35,886 bases of DNA from Methylotenera sp. GTDB taxonomy: Bacteria; Pseudomonadota; Gammaproteobacteria; Burkholderiales; Methylophilaceae. The stretch lies in contig JAKFVB010000051.1 in assembly GCA_021732405.1 (NCBI GenBank), positions 1 through 35,886 on the forward strand, in the 5' to 3' direction. This document shows, in pieces, positions 1 through 8,752 of the stretch; position 1 is the first letter of the stretch; every line of letters starts with the position of its first letter. A model generated the notes under the pieces. That model saw only the letters and a program-made list of their open reading frames with translations, was not told the DNA's origin and did not search any database. Position numbers and translations under genes: made by a program.

Positions 1-267
1 CTTCCAATCGGCTCTTAAACTCACAGGCGCATGACTATCGCCAAATTTTGTGATTTTGACACCCGTTGCATTGGCCAACACATGGCAATTGGTTGCCACT
101 AAATCTTTAGCAACCACCACACCAGTGCCTACACCATGACCACCAGTTTTCGTTGAAACATGTACTTTAACAACCGATGCTTTAAGCTTGTAGGTGAGGT
201 CTGAACTGGGTTCTGCAATAGAAATTTGGCTAAAAACTAATCCTAAAACCATGAATGCTAGGCGCAT
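1..267 (-). CDS. Secreted trypsin-like serine protease, 5' part only
   Basis: The first 89 codons of a minus-strand gene that leaves the window at base 1, so the C-terminal part is unseen. The product begins with a cleavable-looking signal peptide (MRLAFMVLGLVFSQISIA), which implies export to the periplasm or beyond. A segment follows with the beta-barrel pattern of trypsin-like and HtrA-like proteases: GVGTGVVVAKDLVATNCHVL, where the His of NCHV (about residue 62) fits the catalytic His. The Asp and Ser of the triad would lie beyond the window edge. The ATG at 265-267 is chosen because the signal peptide starts directly there. It is divergent from the hydrolase gene at 468. Whether a PDZ domain follows, as in DegP, cannot be seen. 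Confidence 0.75.
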   Translation of the reverse strand, partial: MRLAFMVLGLVFSQISIAEPSSDLTYKLKASVVKVHVSTKTGGHGVGTGVVVAKDLVATNCHVLANATGVKITKFGDSHAPVSLRADWK

Positions 268-467
268 ATAATCACTTTCTGTAGTGGGGCGTATGTTAAA
301 TGACAACCCTTTAAAAAAATAATTCTGCAATATTAAAAAACATATTAAGCTGCTTAACACAAAATTATGCGTGAAAAGCACCTTAAACCCCTGTAAAATA
401 TTGTACTTAACAAAATATTAATCATTAAAAACATCAATTTTTTAAATTTAAGCTTTGGAATAAAATA

Positions 468-1202
468 ATGCAAATTCAAACGCATGTTGTTGATGTAAAT
501 ACCCCAACTGGCGTTATGCGTACTTATGTGCACCGTCCCATTCATCATAAGCCAGTCGCAGCCATTTTGTTTTACTCTGAGATATTCCAGCAAACAGGCC
601 CTATTGAGCGTGCGGCGCGTTTTATGGCAGGGCAGGGCTATGCTGTTTTAGTGCCTGAGGTATTTCACGAGCTAAATCCAATTGGGACGGTTTTGGGCTA
701 TGACGATGCAGGCCGCGATAAAGGTAATGCAGATAAGGCCGCCAAAGATGTACAGGGTTATGATTCAGATAATCGTGCCATGATTGACTATTTAAGCACG
801 CAAAATTGGTACAACGGCAATCTGGGCGCCATGGGTTTCTGTATTGGCGGTCATTTAGCGTTCCGCGCCGCCTTGCAGCCAGAAGTGAAAGCCACCGCCT
901 GTTTTTACGCCACCGATTTGCACACCAATATCATCCCTAATAAACCCAATCAACACAGTATGGAAAGATTAGCTGATATCAAAGGTGAATTGATGATGAT
1001 CTGGGGTAAGCACGATAGCCATATCCCTACTGCTGGTCGTGTGTTGGTTAACCAGAAATTAACAGAAGCGAATTTGACTTTTACTTGGCATGAATTTAAT
1101 GGCCAGCACGCGTTTATGCGCGATGAAGGTGAGCGTTATGACCCGCAATTGGCCATGACAGGTTATCAATTAGCCATACAAATGTTTGGCAATACGTTAT
1201 AA
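468..1202 (+). CDS. Dienelactone hydrolase family protein
   Basis: A 244-residue alpha/beta hydrolase of the dienelactone hydrolase family, probably cytoplasmic since no signal peptide is visible. The expected active-site set is present: nucleophile Cys125 in GFCIGG, Asp183 in GKHDSHIP and His214 in GQHAFMRD, plus the family's conserved Glu (Glu38 in SEIF). Length and order match carboxymethylenebutenolidase-type enzymes, which hydrolyse dienelactones in chloroaromatic degradation. Many members have other, unknown ester or lactone substrates, and no aromatic-degradation gene is nearby, so the substrate is open. The start ATG is preceded by a weak ribosome site (TGGA). The 207 bases between this gene and gnd hold no gene or clear signal that I can see. 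Confidence 0.9.
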   Translation: MQIQTHVVDVNTPTGVMRTYVHRPIHHKPVAAILFYSEIFQQTGPIERAARFMAGQGYAVLVPEVFHELNPIGTVLGYDDAGRDKGNADKAAKDVQGYDSDNRAMIDYLSTQNWYNGNLGAMGFCIGGHLAFRAALQPEVKATACFYATDLHTNIIPNKPNQHSMERLADIKGELMMIWGKHDSHIPTAGRVLVNQKLTEANLTFTWHEFNGQHAFMRDEGERYDPQLAMTGYQLAIQMFGNTL

Positions 1203-1409
1203 ATATTTAGCAATGTTTTATGAATTTAGCGCAACGAAGCGGTAAAATTTTTTGTAGCATAGTTTTAGTAGAGAAGTAATAGATAACAATGTTGTAAGCT
1301 GCGGCAATGAAGCTGTAGTGAGTTGAAAGTAAAGTACTTGAAACTGTAGCCATAAGCTGCATGATTCTTTTAGTTTAAATTACCCATTTAATTAATTTTT
1401 GAGAATGAT

Positions 1410-2927
1410 ATGACCACCACAAAAAACGCTGATATTGGCCTAGTTGGCCTAGCTGTCATGGGCCAAAATTTAGCCCTAAATATTGCCGATCACGGCTACA
1501 CCATCGCTGTTTACAACCGCGACCCTAAAAAAATGGTGAACTTTGTTGAAGAATGCAAAAAAAATGAACCTTCACATGAAAATGTGGTTGGCCATGCCGA
1601 TTTAGCTTCTTTCGTATTAAGCATCAAACGCCCACGCAAAATCATCTTATTGGTTAAAGCAGGCAGCGCAACCGATGTAACGATTAACGCACTATTACCA
1701 TTCTTAGAGCAAGGCGACATCATCATTGATGGCGGCAACTCATTATGGACAGACACCATTCGCCGCGAAAAAGAATTGGTCGCTAAAGGCATCGAATTCA
1801 TCGGTTCTGGCGTTTCAGGCGGCGAAACAGGCGCACGTTTCGGCCCATCATTAATGCCATCTGGCACACGTAGAGCATGGGCAAGCTTGGAGCCAATTTG
1901 GCGCGATATCGCGGCTAAAGTAGATGCAGTGACAGGCGAGCCATTAGAAGGTGGCGCACCTGGCAAACCAATCGTAGGCGGATTTTCATGCGCTGAATAT
2001 ATCGGCCCAGACGGCGCTGGCCACTATGTGAAAATGGTGCACAACGGTATTGAATATATCGACATGCAATTGATTTGCGAAGCTTACTGGTTAATGAAAA
2101 ACTTGTTAGGCATGCCAGCAGATGAAATCGGCAAAGTATTTGCGGAATGGAACAAAGGCGAGCTATCTAGCTTCTTGATTGAAATTACAGCCGACATCCT
2201 GCAACAAAAAGACCCAATGGGTAAAGGTTTCTTGGTAGACCAAATCTTGGATACTGCAGGCCAAAAAGGTACTGGTCAATGGACAGCAGCGAATGCGCTT
2301 GAATTGGGTGCACCAGCCAATGCGATTGCAGCAGCAGTTTATGCGCGTGCATTATCTAGCTTAAAAGAAGAGCGTGTTGAAGCCAGCAAAATCTTAAAAG
2401 GCCCAGTGTTAGTGAAAGAAACAGATAAAGCAGCGATTATCGAAGCGATTAAAAATGCGCTGTATTGCTCAAAAATCTGTGCTTACGCTCAAGGCTTCCA
2501 ATTGATGGATAAAGCGCAAGTGGCTTACAACTGGAAATTGAATTTCGGTGAAATCGCTCAAATCTGGCGCGGCGGTTGTATTATTCGCGCACGTTTCTTG
2601 CAAAAAATCACCGATGCTTATGCATTGAACTCACGTTTGAAAAACTTGATGTTAGATCCATATTTCACTAATTCAATGAATGATGGCCAAGCAGGTTGGC
2701 GTAAAGTGATTGCCTTGGCAGTCACCAACGGTATTCCAGCGCAAGGTTTTGCGGCAGCGCTGGCTTATTATGATGGCTACCGTAGTGCAGATTTGCCTGC
2801 TAACCTATTGCAAGGTCAACGTGACTTCTTTGGCGCACATACTTATGAGCGTAAAGATCAGCCACGTGGACAGTTCTACCACTTGGATTGGCCAGAGGCT
2901 GGTCGTCCACAACTTTCTATTGAATAA
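1410..2927 (+). CDS. gnd: 6-phosphogluconate dehydrogenase, decarboxylating
   Basis: Oxidises 6-phosphogluconate to ribulose 5-phosphate and CO2 with NAD(P)+. In ribulose-monophosphate methylotrophs this step belongs to the cyclic formaldehyde-oxidation route as well as to the pentose phosphate pathway. The 505-residue product has the N-terminal Rossmann motif (GLAVMGQN, residues 13-20), a DGGNS motif, [19 protein letters not shown], the catalytic stretch [13 protein letters not shown] with Lys208, Asn212 and Glu215, and the helical C-terminal domain with KGTGQWT. It is some 35 residues longer than the usual 470-residue enzyme. Part of the excess is a Gly/Pro-rich insert at about 183-200 just before [10 protein letters not shown]. 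It appears to be a single-gene unit, with a hairpin after the stop and a convergent small gene beyond. Confidence 0.96.
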   Translation: MTTTKNADIGLVGLAVMGQNLALNIADHGYTIAVYNRDPKKMVNFVEECKKNEPSHENVVGHADLASFVLSIKRPRKIILLVKAGSATDVTINALLPFLEQGDIIIDGGNSLWTDTIRREKELVAKGIEFIGSGVSGGETGARFGPSLMPSGTRRAWASLEPIWRDIAAKVDAVTGEPLEGGAPGKPIVGGFSCAEYIGPDGAGHYVKMVHNGIEYIDMQLICEAYWLMKNLLGMPADEIGKVFAEWNKGELSSFLIEITADILQQKDPMGKGFLVDQILDTAGQKGTGQWTAANALELGAPANAIAAAVYARALSSLKEERVEASKILKGPVLVKETDKAAIIEAIKNALYCSKICAYAQGFQLMDKAQVAYNWKLNFGEIAQIWRGGCIIRARFLQKITDAYALNSRLKNLMLDPYFTNSMNDGQAGWRKVIALAVTNGIPAQGFAAALAYYDGYRSADLPANLLQGQRDFFGAHTYERKDQPRGQFYHLDWPEAGRPQLSIE

Positions 2928-2961
2928 GCAGCAATCGAATAGTTGGTAATAAAAATCAATT

Positions 2962-2991
2962 TGGTGGGTTGCGATTAAAAGCGACCCACTA
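2962..2991. terminator. Hairpin between gnd and the convergent small gene
   Basis: GTGGGTTGC at 2964-2972 pairs with GCGACCCAC at 2981-2989 (one G-T wobble), leaving an 8-base loop. The following T-tract is broken on both strands. Position between two converging genes suggests it ends transcription from both sides, but the weak T-run keeps confidence moderate. Confidence 0.6.
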
Positions 2992-3041
2992 TTTGAAGTA
3001 TTTTGAGCGTTAAGTGCTCATTATAAAAACTTGCGAAAACG

Positions 3042-3215
3042 TTAGACGCAATCGCTGTAAGCTTCTAATAACCGTTTGATATTTTTAGGTTTTTGTAAAG
3101 TTAAGACATTAGTTTCTTGGGCTTTTACTTTATCAGACTTTTGATTCAGTGCTGGTTCGTAAATTTCGTTCAGTAGCTGTGGTTTTGTGGCAGGTTTTAC
3201 ATTTAGTGCTTGCAT
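3042..3215 (-). CDS. Small uncharacterised protein, 57 residues
   Basis: A 57-codon minus-strand gene in what would otherwise be a 555-base gap between gnd and thiS. It starts at ATG 3213-3215, preceded six bases away by a strong ribosome site (AAGGAA, 3222-3227 on the plus strand), and stops at TAA 3042-3044. The product is polar and lysine-rich (MQALNVKPATKPQ at the start) and has no signal peptide or membrane segment. It ends EAYSDCV with a single cysteine two residues from the end. I do not recognise the family. It could be a regulatory small protein, an antitoxin-like peptide or a modified-peptide precursor, but no processing enzyme lies beside it. It converges on gnd across a shared hairpin and has a hairpin in its own leader. 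Evidence is the ribosome site, the open frame and the position. Confidence 0.6.
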   Translation of the reverse strand: MQALNVKPATKPQLLNEIYEPALNQKSDKVKAQETNVLTLQKPKNIKRLLEAYSDCV

Positions 3216-3251
3216 TATAATTTCCTTAAAAAATCCTTTTGGGAGTTAAAA

Positions 3252-3274
3252 CAACAGAAATTTTGTTTCTGTTG
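3252..3274 (-). promoter_or_regulatory. Hairpin in the leader of the 57-residue gene
   Basis: A perfect 9-bp inverted repeat, CAACAGAAA / TTTCTGTTG, around a 5-base loop. On the minus strand it lies about 36 bases upstream of the small gene's start codon. It has no following T-run, so it reads better as a leader structure (mRNA stability or translation control) or a protein-binding palindrome than as a terminator. The rest of 3275-3482 is AT-rich and should hold the promoters for the small gene and for thiS, but none stands out. Confidence 0.4.
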
Positions 3275-3482
3275 CATGTGAATGTAATTTATCAAAAAAA
3301 TTCACTAAATTCATGTATTAAGTAAACAAATCAATAAAATCATGACACTTTGTTAGCTAACGCACTTAAGTTGTTGTGGAATACACGAAATAATAACTTT
3401 TTTACTATTTCATCTTAAATGTTGATGCAATATGAATGCATGGTAACTAAAAACAAACTTAACGCTTAAAACTGGTTAAATA

Positions 3483-3686
3483 ATGAATATTAGTATTAAT
3501 GGAAACGCTAAAGTTTTCGATGTTGCTGAAATAACAGTCGAATCTTTGGTTGTCGCGCTAAATTTGTCAGGCAAGCGCTTGGCAATTGAAAGAAATGGTG
3601 AAATTGTGCCACGTAGCCAGTTTGCAGATATTTTTTTACAAGATGGCGATAAACTGGAAATTGTGGGTGCTGTAGGCGGTGGTTAG
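3483..3686 (+). CDS. thiS: Sulfur carrier protein ThiS
   Basis: A 67-residue ubiquitin-like sulfur carrier for thiamine thiazole synthesis. The diagnostic feature is the C-terminal Gly-Gly (VGAVGGG), which is adenylated by ThiF and converted to a thiocarboxylate that gives sulfur to ThiG. The N-terminal MNISINGNAKVF and the LNLSGKRLAIERNGEIVPRS region fit the family. thiG begins 64 bases downstream, the usual pairing. No TPP riboswitch motif (CTGAGA box) was found upstream, so control by thiamine pyrophosphate is not evident here. ThiF, ThiH or ThiO and ThiE are not in the window. Confidence 0.95.
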   Translation: MNISINGNAKVFDVAEITVESLVVALNLSGKRLAIERNGEIVPRSQFADIFLQDGDKLEIVGAVGGG

Positions 3687-3750
3687 TATTCAGTATTACT
3701 GAGTAGTTAAGTTTAGATTTGTAGCAAATTCATTATAGATAGCAAAAAAT

Positions 3751-4533
3751 ATGTCAGAACAACTCATTATTGCAGGAAAATCCTACCATTCACGTTTGTT
3801 GGTGGGTACAGGTAAATACAAAGACTTTACTGAAACGCGCGCGGCTATTGATGCAAGCGGCGCACAAATTGTAACGGTAGCAATTCGCCGTACCAATATT
3901 GGCCAAACCGCGGGCGAGCCATCGTTGCTGGAATATTTGCCGCCAGAAGAATTCACTTATTTACCCAATACGGCTGGTTGTTATTCTGCAGATGACGCGG
4001 TGCGTACTTTGCGCTTGGCGCGTGAGTTGTTGGATGGCCACAAATTGGTTAAGTTGGAAGTGTTGGGCGACCCAAAAACTTTATACCCGAATGTGATTGA
4101 AACTATTGCGGCGGCTAAAATATTGGTAAAAGATGGTTTTGATGTCATGGTTTATACCTCAGATGACCCGATTATTGCTAAACAATTGGAAGACATTGGC
4201 TGCTGCGCGGTAATGCCATTGGCTTCGCTGATTGGCTCTGGAATGGGAATTTTAAACCCTTGGAATTTACAGATTATTATTGAAAACGCCAAAATCCCTG
4301 TGTTGGTAGATGCTGGCGTTGGTAGTGCAGCAGATGCAGCGATTGCAATGGAGCTTGGTTGTGCAGGCGTATTGATGAATACGGCTATTGCGGCGGCGCG
4401 TGACCCTGTGATGATGGCGGGAGCCATGAAAAAAGCGATTGAGGCGGGTCGTGAATCGTTTCTTGCCGGCAGAATGCCTAAAAAATTGTATTCAGCCAGC
4501 CCAAGTTCGCCAGTCGGCGGAATGATTGCTTAA
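3751..4533 (+). CDS. thiG: Thiazole synthase ThiG
   Basis: A 260-residue TIM-barrel enzyme that builds the thiazole phosphate of thiamine from 1-deoxy-D-xylulose 5-phosphate, dehydroglycine and ThiS thiocarboxylate. The Schiff-base lysine is Lys101 in VKLEVLGD. The phosphate-binding glycine-rich loops [12 protein letters not shown] and [11 protein letters not shown] are present, and the length is normal. It overlaps the apaG start by one base (TAATG), so the two are probably translationally coupled. It forms the core of a thiS-thiG-apaG-mltA run with almost no spacing after thiG. Confidence 0.97.
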   Translation: MSEQLIIAGKSYHSRLLVGTGKYKDFTETRAAIDASGAQIVTVAIRRTNIGQTAGEPSLLEYLPPEEFTYLPNTAGCYSADDAVRTLRLARELLDGHKLVKLEVLGDPKTLYPNVIETIAAAKILVKDGFDVMVYTSDDPIIAKQLEDIGCCAVMPLASLIGSGMGILNPWNLQIIIENAKIPVLVDAGVGSAADAAIAMELGCAGVLMNTAIAAARDPVMMAGAMKKAIEAGRESFLAGRMPKKLYSASPSSPVGGMIA

Positions 4534-4916
4534 TGGCGACGCAAACCCAATATGCGTTCTCGGTTTCTGTGCAAACTGCTTACTTGCCAGACCAATCTAA
4601 TGCAGAACAAAATAAATTTGCATTTGCCTACACAGTAACCATTACCAATGTCGGCAATATAGCAGCGCAATTAATTAGTAGGCATTGGGTGATTACCGAT
4701 AGCCATCATCATGTGCAAGAAGTAAAAGGCTTGGGTGTGGTTGGTGCGCAACCGTTGTTAGCTCCCAGCCAACAGTTTGAATATACCAGCGGCACAATTC
4801 TAGCAACGCAAGAAGGTGAAATGCGCGGTAGTTATTTTATGGTGGCGGTTGATGGAACGCCGTTTGAAGCTGTTATTGAGCCATTTGTGTTGGCGCAGCC
4901 AAGAGTTTTGCATTAA
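4533..4916 (+). CDS. apaG: ApaG family protein (DUF525 domain)
   Basis: A 127-residue protein covering one complete ApaG domain. Visible landmarks are FAYTVTITNVG, SRHWVITD, VKGLGVVGAQPLL, the FEYTSGT motif and the following MRGSYFMV. ApaG proteins are small, soluble, fibronectin-III-like folds that bind nucleotides or pyrophosphate. Their cellular role is unsettled; they are linked genetically to Ap4A metabolism and cobalt resistance in enterobacteria. In betaproteobacteria apaG is often next to mltA, as here, where mltA starts 3 bases after the apaG stop. The start codon overlaps the thiG stop. Confidence 0.95.
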   Translation: MATQTQYAFSVSVQTAYLPDQSNAEQNKFAFAYTVTITNVGNIAAQLISRHWVITDSHHHVQEVKGLGVVGAQPLLAPSQQFEYTSGTILATQEGEMRGSYFMVAVDGTPFEAVIEPFVLAQPRVLH

Positions 4917-4919
4917 GCG

Positions 4920-6200
4920 ATGCAGCGTTTACTGATTATTATTTTGCTGGGCATATTAACGGTTTCTTGTGCTAAGAAAAACGCTAAACCCACTATAGCA
5001 AAGCCAAATCCACCCAATTGTGACTGCGCGCAAAGCCAGCCGCCTATTCAATTGCCGCCAGCCATTCAAATAGCCGAACCTAAGCCCGTAGAGATAAAAG
5101 ATACTAAATCGGTGCCAGATTACAGCTTACTTAAGCAAGCCAAATGGGAAGAAATTGATGGCTTAATGGAAGATGATTTAAGTGCGGCTTGGGGTGCGTG
5201 GCTGCAAAGTTGCAGTACCTTAATTAATCAATCTGTAAAAAACAAACCGCAGTGGCAAGCTACATGTAATGCAGCTAAAGCACTCAATAAGCCCAATAAT
5301 GCAGCCATTATTGCCTATTTAACAACGCAATTCGATGTATATAGCGCAACTAATTTAGATGGCAGCAATACAGGATTGATAACAGGCTATTACGAACCCT
5401 TGCTTCAAGGTAGTCGTAAACAGTCATCTCAATATTCGCACCCATTATATAAACAGCCCAATGACTTGGTCACGGTAGAGCTGGCAGATGTTTACCCAGA
5501 GCTTAAATTTAAGCGTATTCGCGGCAAGCTAATTGATACCAAACAAGGTGCAAAAAAGCTAATTCCGTATATGACACGCGCGGAAATTGAAACCAATCCG
5601 TCACCCTTAGCAGGCAGTGAAATCGTCTGGATTAACGATATTATCGATGTATTTTTCTTGCAAATTCAGGGCTCAGGTTTGGTTAATTTAGATAATGGTC
5701 AGCAAGTGCATGTGGGTTATGCCGATCAAAATGGTCATGCATACAACTCAATTGGGCGTTTACTGATTGAGCGTAATGAGCTGACCGCAGACCAAGCATC
5801 GATGCAAGGCATTAAAAATTGGGCGCGTAATAATTTAGATAAATTACGCGATTTATTGAATAGTAATCCCAGCTATGTTTTTTTTAGGGAGTTACCAGCC
5901 GACTTACCAGGCCCGTTAGGTGCGCTTGGCGTACCTATTACGGCAGAACGGAGTGTGGCGATTGACCCTAAATATATTCCATTAGGTGCGCCATTGTTTT
6001 TATCGACAACCCAACCCAATAGCGCAAAGCCGTTAAAACGATTGATGGTGGCACAAGATACAGGCGGTGCCATTAAAGGCGGTGTGCGTGCAGATTTCTT
6101 TTGGGGCGCAGGAGATGCTGCAGGTAAACAAGCTGGTGCTATGAAACAACAAGGTAAAGTTTGGGTATTATTGCCTAAAAGCTACCTGCTTCCTAAATAA
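4920..6200 (+). CDS. mltA: Membrane-bound lytic murein transglycosylase A
   Basis: A lipoprotein that cleaves the glycan strands of peptidoglycan to 1,6-anhydromuropeptides, helping wall remodelling from the inner face of the outer membrane. The 426-residue product has a signal peptide ending in a lipobox-like LTVSC, with Cys17 as the predicted lipidated residue (Thr at -3 is slightly unusual). A Pro-rich spacer follows, then the MltA domain with GLITGYYEPLLQGSR and the MltA-typical VFFRELP. The C-terminal 3D domain carries VAQDTGGAIKG, whose Asp corresponds to the catalytic Asp of the family, followed by RADFFWGAG. It is the last gene of the thiS-thiG-apaG-mltA run, with a terminator 50 bases downstream. 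Confidence 0.95.
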   Translation: MQRLLIIILLGILTVSCAKKNAKPTIAKPNPPNCDCAQSQPPIQLPPAIQIAEPKPVEIKDTKSVPDYSLLKQAKWEEIDGLMEDDLSAAWGAWLQSCSTLINQSVKNKPQWQATCNAAKALNKPNNAAIIAYLTTQFDVYSATNLDGSNTGLITGYYEPLLQGSRKQSSQYSHPLYKQPNDLVTVELADVYPELKFKRIRGKLIDTKQGAKKLIPYMTRAEIETNPSPLAGSEIVWINDIIDVFFLQIQGSGLVNLDNGQQVHVGYADQNGHAYNSIGRLLIERNELTADQASMQGIKNWARNNLDKLRDLLNSNPSYVFFRELPADLPGPLGALGVPITAERSVAIDPKYIPLGAPLFLSTTQPNSAKPLKRLMVAQDTGGAIKGGVRADFFWGAGDAAGKQAGAMKQQGKVWVLLPKSYLLPK

Positions 6201-6250
6201 TAGTTTGGTTGACCTTAACTAAGCGAGTGGACAACTAATTAGCAGGTAAC

Positions 6251-6280
6251 AAAAAAGGGCACTTAAAGCACCCTTTTTTT
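6251..6280. terminator. Bidirectional intrinsic terminator between mltA and pqqA
   Basis: AAAAAAGGG (6251-6259) pairs with CCCTTTTTT (6271-6279) around an 11-base loop. Because the stem is flanked by A on one side and T on the other, each strand ends in a T-tract. It lies 50 bases after the mltA stop and 17 bases after the pqqA stop on the opposite strand, so it serves both. Confidence 0.85.
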
Positions 6281-6297
6281 ATACCATGAACAAAAGA

Positions 6298-6369
6298 TTA
6301 CTTGTTCATTACGTACATTGTCACTTCGAAACCGAAACGCATTTCAGTAGCAGCTGGTGTTGTCCACAT
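6298..6369 (-). CDS. pqqA: PQQ precursor peptide PqqA
   Basis: A 23-codon gene for the ribosomally made precursor of the redox cofactor pyrroloquinoline quinone. The peptide starts MWTTPA and contains FEVTMY, placing the two residues that become PQQ at Glu15 and Tyr19, exactly the spacing of known PqqA peptides; the RxGxE context (Arg11, Gly13, Glu15) is also kept. The ATG at 6367-6369 has a near-perfect ribosome site (AAGGAG) six bases upstream. No pqqB, C, D or E gene is adjacent, so this is an orphan copy. Methylophilaceae are known to carry extra pqqA genes away from pqqBCDE, where PQQ serves methanol dehydrogenases (XoxF/MxaF). It sits 137 bases after the long minus-strand gene run with no terminator visible between, so it has either its own promoter or read-through expression. 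Confidence 0.93.
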   Translation of the reverse strand: MWTTPAATEMRFGFEVTMYVMNK

Positions 6370-6506
6370 AGTAATCTCCTTAGGTTAGAATTCGTTTGCT
6401 TTGTTTTCACAACTGCATAACGTAAGTTGAATACTACGCCTGAAACAAAATAAGCCACTATCTAAAGCACTTAAAAGACGCTCATGATTTTCATTAGATT
6501 AAATGG

Positions 6507-8741
6507 TTAAGTATTTCCTTTTATCCGCTGTAATAAACGCTTAATGCCTTTGCGACCAATAGTGCGTTTAAGCGATACTTTAAAATCATATAACTGAAAC
6601 TGTAAGCGATTTTGCCAAGTAAACTGCTTACCAGAAAGCCCTAGGTAAATCTGCATAAAGCGCTCACGACCTGTCCAGTTCAGCTTGTGGCATACACGTG
6701 TTAAATCGGCAATACGCAGGTTAAAAGCGATTCCGTGGTTGTAGGCGTGAATACGCGCGGTATCAATCAGCGAAAAAGTTAACTGTTTATTTGCATTAAT
6801 ATTCACCAAAATATTACCGCCAGATAAATCCCTAAAATGCACGCCGCGGCTATGCATGGTATGGCAATATTGCGCCAGCTGCGTATAGACTGATTCAGGG
6901 TTTAAACCCAAATAATCGTGCTCGTCCCTGCTGTAAGCTGAAAATATTTGCCCGACATTGGCGTCTGCTTTAACAAATTCACAAATATAAAAATTCTGCT
7001 TCAATGTGGTGTCACCCATTTTTTCAAAATAGGCCACAGGTTGCGCGGTACCCACACCGCGTCGCATCAATTCCATTGCCCCATTCCAGCTGCGCTTAGC
7101 TTTGCTGGGCTTAAAGCGATCTAAAAACGCTTTATGCGGGTACATTTTCATGGGCTGTTTAACAGTTAACTGTTGAGCAGAGTTTCTAGGGTCGGCTATC
7201 GCCCAAATAGCATTGCGCGCATGACGTAATGCACCATCTTTATTAGGGGCTTGCAAGGTATCAGGGTGCAGCTTTTGCATCAATAATTCTGCATCAGCCT
7301 CATCGCTGGCCAATACCAAACCCTGCCAATTTCCTGCTTTAAATTCAAAGTATTGCAGATTTTTTACATGTGCATGAATCGCCATATCTTTAGCTAATGC
7401 TGGGTTTGGCGTTGTTAGTGCAGGGTTATCCCAGCGCAAATAAATAGGTGACTCTGTAATTAAGTCGGGTATTTGCATAAGCATTTCACCGTCACGGTTT
7501 AGTATTTTCGCTTCGTGCAAAGTATTTTCTGTATATACAGTATTTAAAAGTGCGGCTTTGCCGTTGATTGACCATGCAGCATGAAAATGCTGGCCATTTT
7601 TTTCAAAATGATGAATTTCCAAGCCTTTGGCTGTGGCAATTGGACCAATATACTGCGCGCCCTCAATTAAATTTGCCACGGTTTTAAGGGCATTAAAGCT
7701 AGGATGATATTGATAGTGATCCAAATCGCCATCTGCATTTTTGTAATGTGCAACGCGCTCTAAATCGGGGTAATCTGCCTCGGTTAAACCGTCGCTAATC
7801 AAGCCTTCACGCTGGCAAATAAGCGCTCCCCAATTGGCATGCGTTAAACTGCCAGAGGCGGCAAGCAACAAAAAGTAGCGCGCTGCATAATCAGCCTGTT
7901 TTTGTAAGCCATCGGGCAACAGGCGCTGTATGCGGTAAATCGCCCAAAACGCAACTGATGACACAGTGCGATTGACACCAAAATCATGGCCGATTTTTTG
8001 CAATATACGCGTTTTTTTAATCAGGTTATATTTAAAGATGCGCGCCCAATGGTATTTAAAGATGCGGTGATCAAAACGCTCTGGCTCTGTTATGCGCTCT
8101 GCAAACAAATTATCGCTATGAATATCTGGCGATTGGTGCAGGTCTTTGAGCGTTTTAAGCAGGCTAATATTATATAAAGGCTCAAAATCTTGAATATTTG
8201 GGCCAATCAATGTGATGCCGCGCGCTTTGATTTCAGTGTGCGCAATCGCCCAAGCATTTAGAAAACCATCCAGTGTATAGCCTGCCCAACGCTTTCGATT
8301 CAATGTATTACCGATTTCTATCGCCTGAATATGGTTGCCAAACGCGCTTAACACTTCTTGCAAAAATTGTTGCCAGATTGTTTGTTCCGCTTTGCTTTGC
8401 ATGTTTTTGGCGGCAGAAAACGGCTGTAAGATATGCAGGGTGGTTTCAAGGTTTTCTGCAATCAATCGGCGTAAAAATCGCGCATTAAAGCTATTTAAAT
8501 CGCCATAAGTAAAGTCTAGACGTACACGCTGAATACCCAATTTTTGCAGTTGCAGAATGACGTAATCATCCGTCGCAGGGTTGGCATTTGAAGCGACACA
8601 GACACCAATAAAATTGCTGGGTATTGAGTGCTGGCTAGTCGGTAAATGCCCATTTTTAATGCGCAAGCCACCCTTGAGGATATAGTCAAGGCCATCGCGA
8701 ATAACCTGCTTGGTGAGCATGGAAGTTTGGTGCGCGCTCAT
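6507..8741 (-). CDS. Glycosidase-like domain fused to a lipopolysaccharide kinase-like domain
   Basis: A 744-residue two-part protein without a signal peptide. Residues about 40-400 look like a TIM-barrel glycoside hydrolase (IQRVRLDFTYGDLNSFN, then IEIGNTLN at 141-148). In active families the latter motif reads N-E-P/N; here Thr146 replaces the expected acid/base Glu, so the barrel may be catalytically dead. Residues about 500-744 resemble Kdo/heptose kinases (WaaP/KdkA/InaA type): Lys528 in TVKQP, Glu557, catalytic loop HFRDLSGGNIL with Asp638 and Asn643, and a DFG-equivalent Asp660 in LIDTAR. All key kinase residues appear present. This suggests phosphorylation of a sugar on a lipid or glycan that the barrel recognises. 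It begins 11 bases after the LtaS-like gene stop and ends the minus-strand run. Domain assignment is by motif only. Confidence 0.75.
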   Translation of the reverse strand: MSAHQTSMLTKQVIRDGLDYILKGGLRIKNGHLPTSQHSIPSNFIGVCVASNANPATDDYVILQLQKLGIQRVRLDFTYGDLNSFNARFLRRLIAENLETTLHILQPFSAAKNMQSKAEQTIWQQFLQEVLSAFGNHIQAIEIGNTLNRKRWAGYTLDGFLNAWAIAHTEIKARGITLIGPNIQDFEPLYNISLLKTLKDLHQSPDIHSDNLFAERITEPERFDHRIFKYHWARIFKYNLIKKTRILQKIGHDFGVNRTVSSVAFWAIYRIQRLLPDGLQKQADYAARYFLLLAASGSLTHANWGALICQREGLISDGLTEADYPDLERVAHYKNADGDLDHYQYHPSFNALKTVANLIEGAQYIGPIATAKGLEIHHFEKNGQHFHAAWSINGKAALLNTVYTENTLHEAKILNRDGEMLMQIPDLITESPIYLRWDNPALTTPNPALAKDMAIHAHVKNLQYFEFKAGNWQGLVLASDEADAELLMQKLHPDTLQAPNKDGALRHARNAIWAIADPRNSAQQLTVKQPMKMYPHKAFLDRFKPSKAKRSWNGAMELMRRGVGTAQPVAYFEKMGDTTLKQNFYICEFVKADANVGQIFSAYSRDEHDYLGLNPESVYTQLAQYCHTMHSRGVHFRDLSGGNILVNINANKQLTFSLIDTARIHAYNHGIAFNLRIADLTRVCHKLNWTGRERFMQIYLGLSGKQFTWQNRLQFQLYDFKVSLKRTIGRKGIKRLLQRIKGNT

Positions 8742-8752
8742 TTAAATCAAGC

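Noticed and set aside
1203-1409. Repeat-like text before gnd (several GTAAGCTGC / GAAGCTGTAG / CATAAGCTGC stretches)
   Set aside because: The similarity is short and irregular, with no constant spacing, so it is not a supportable repeat array or operator.
1511-1966. 151-codon minus-strand open frame opposite gnd
   Set aside because: Antisense shadow of a strongly conserved enzyme; no ribosome site and no recognisable product.
3216-3482. TPP riboswitch before thiS
   Set aside because: No CTGAGA-type box or matching helix layout found; the only clear hairpin lies in the opposite-strand leader of the small gene.
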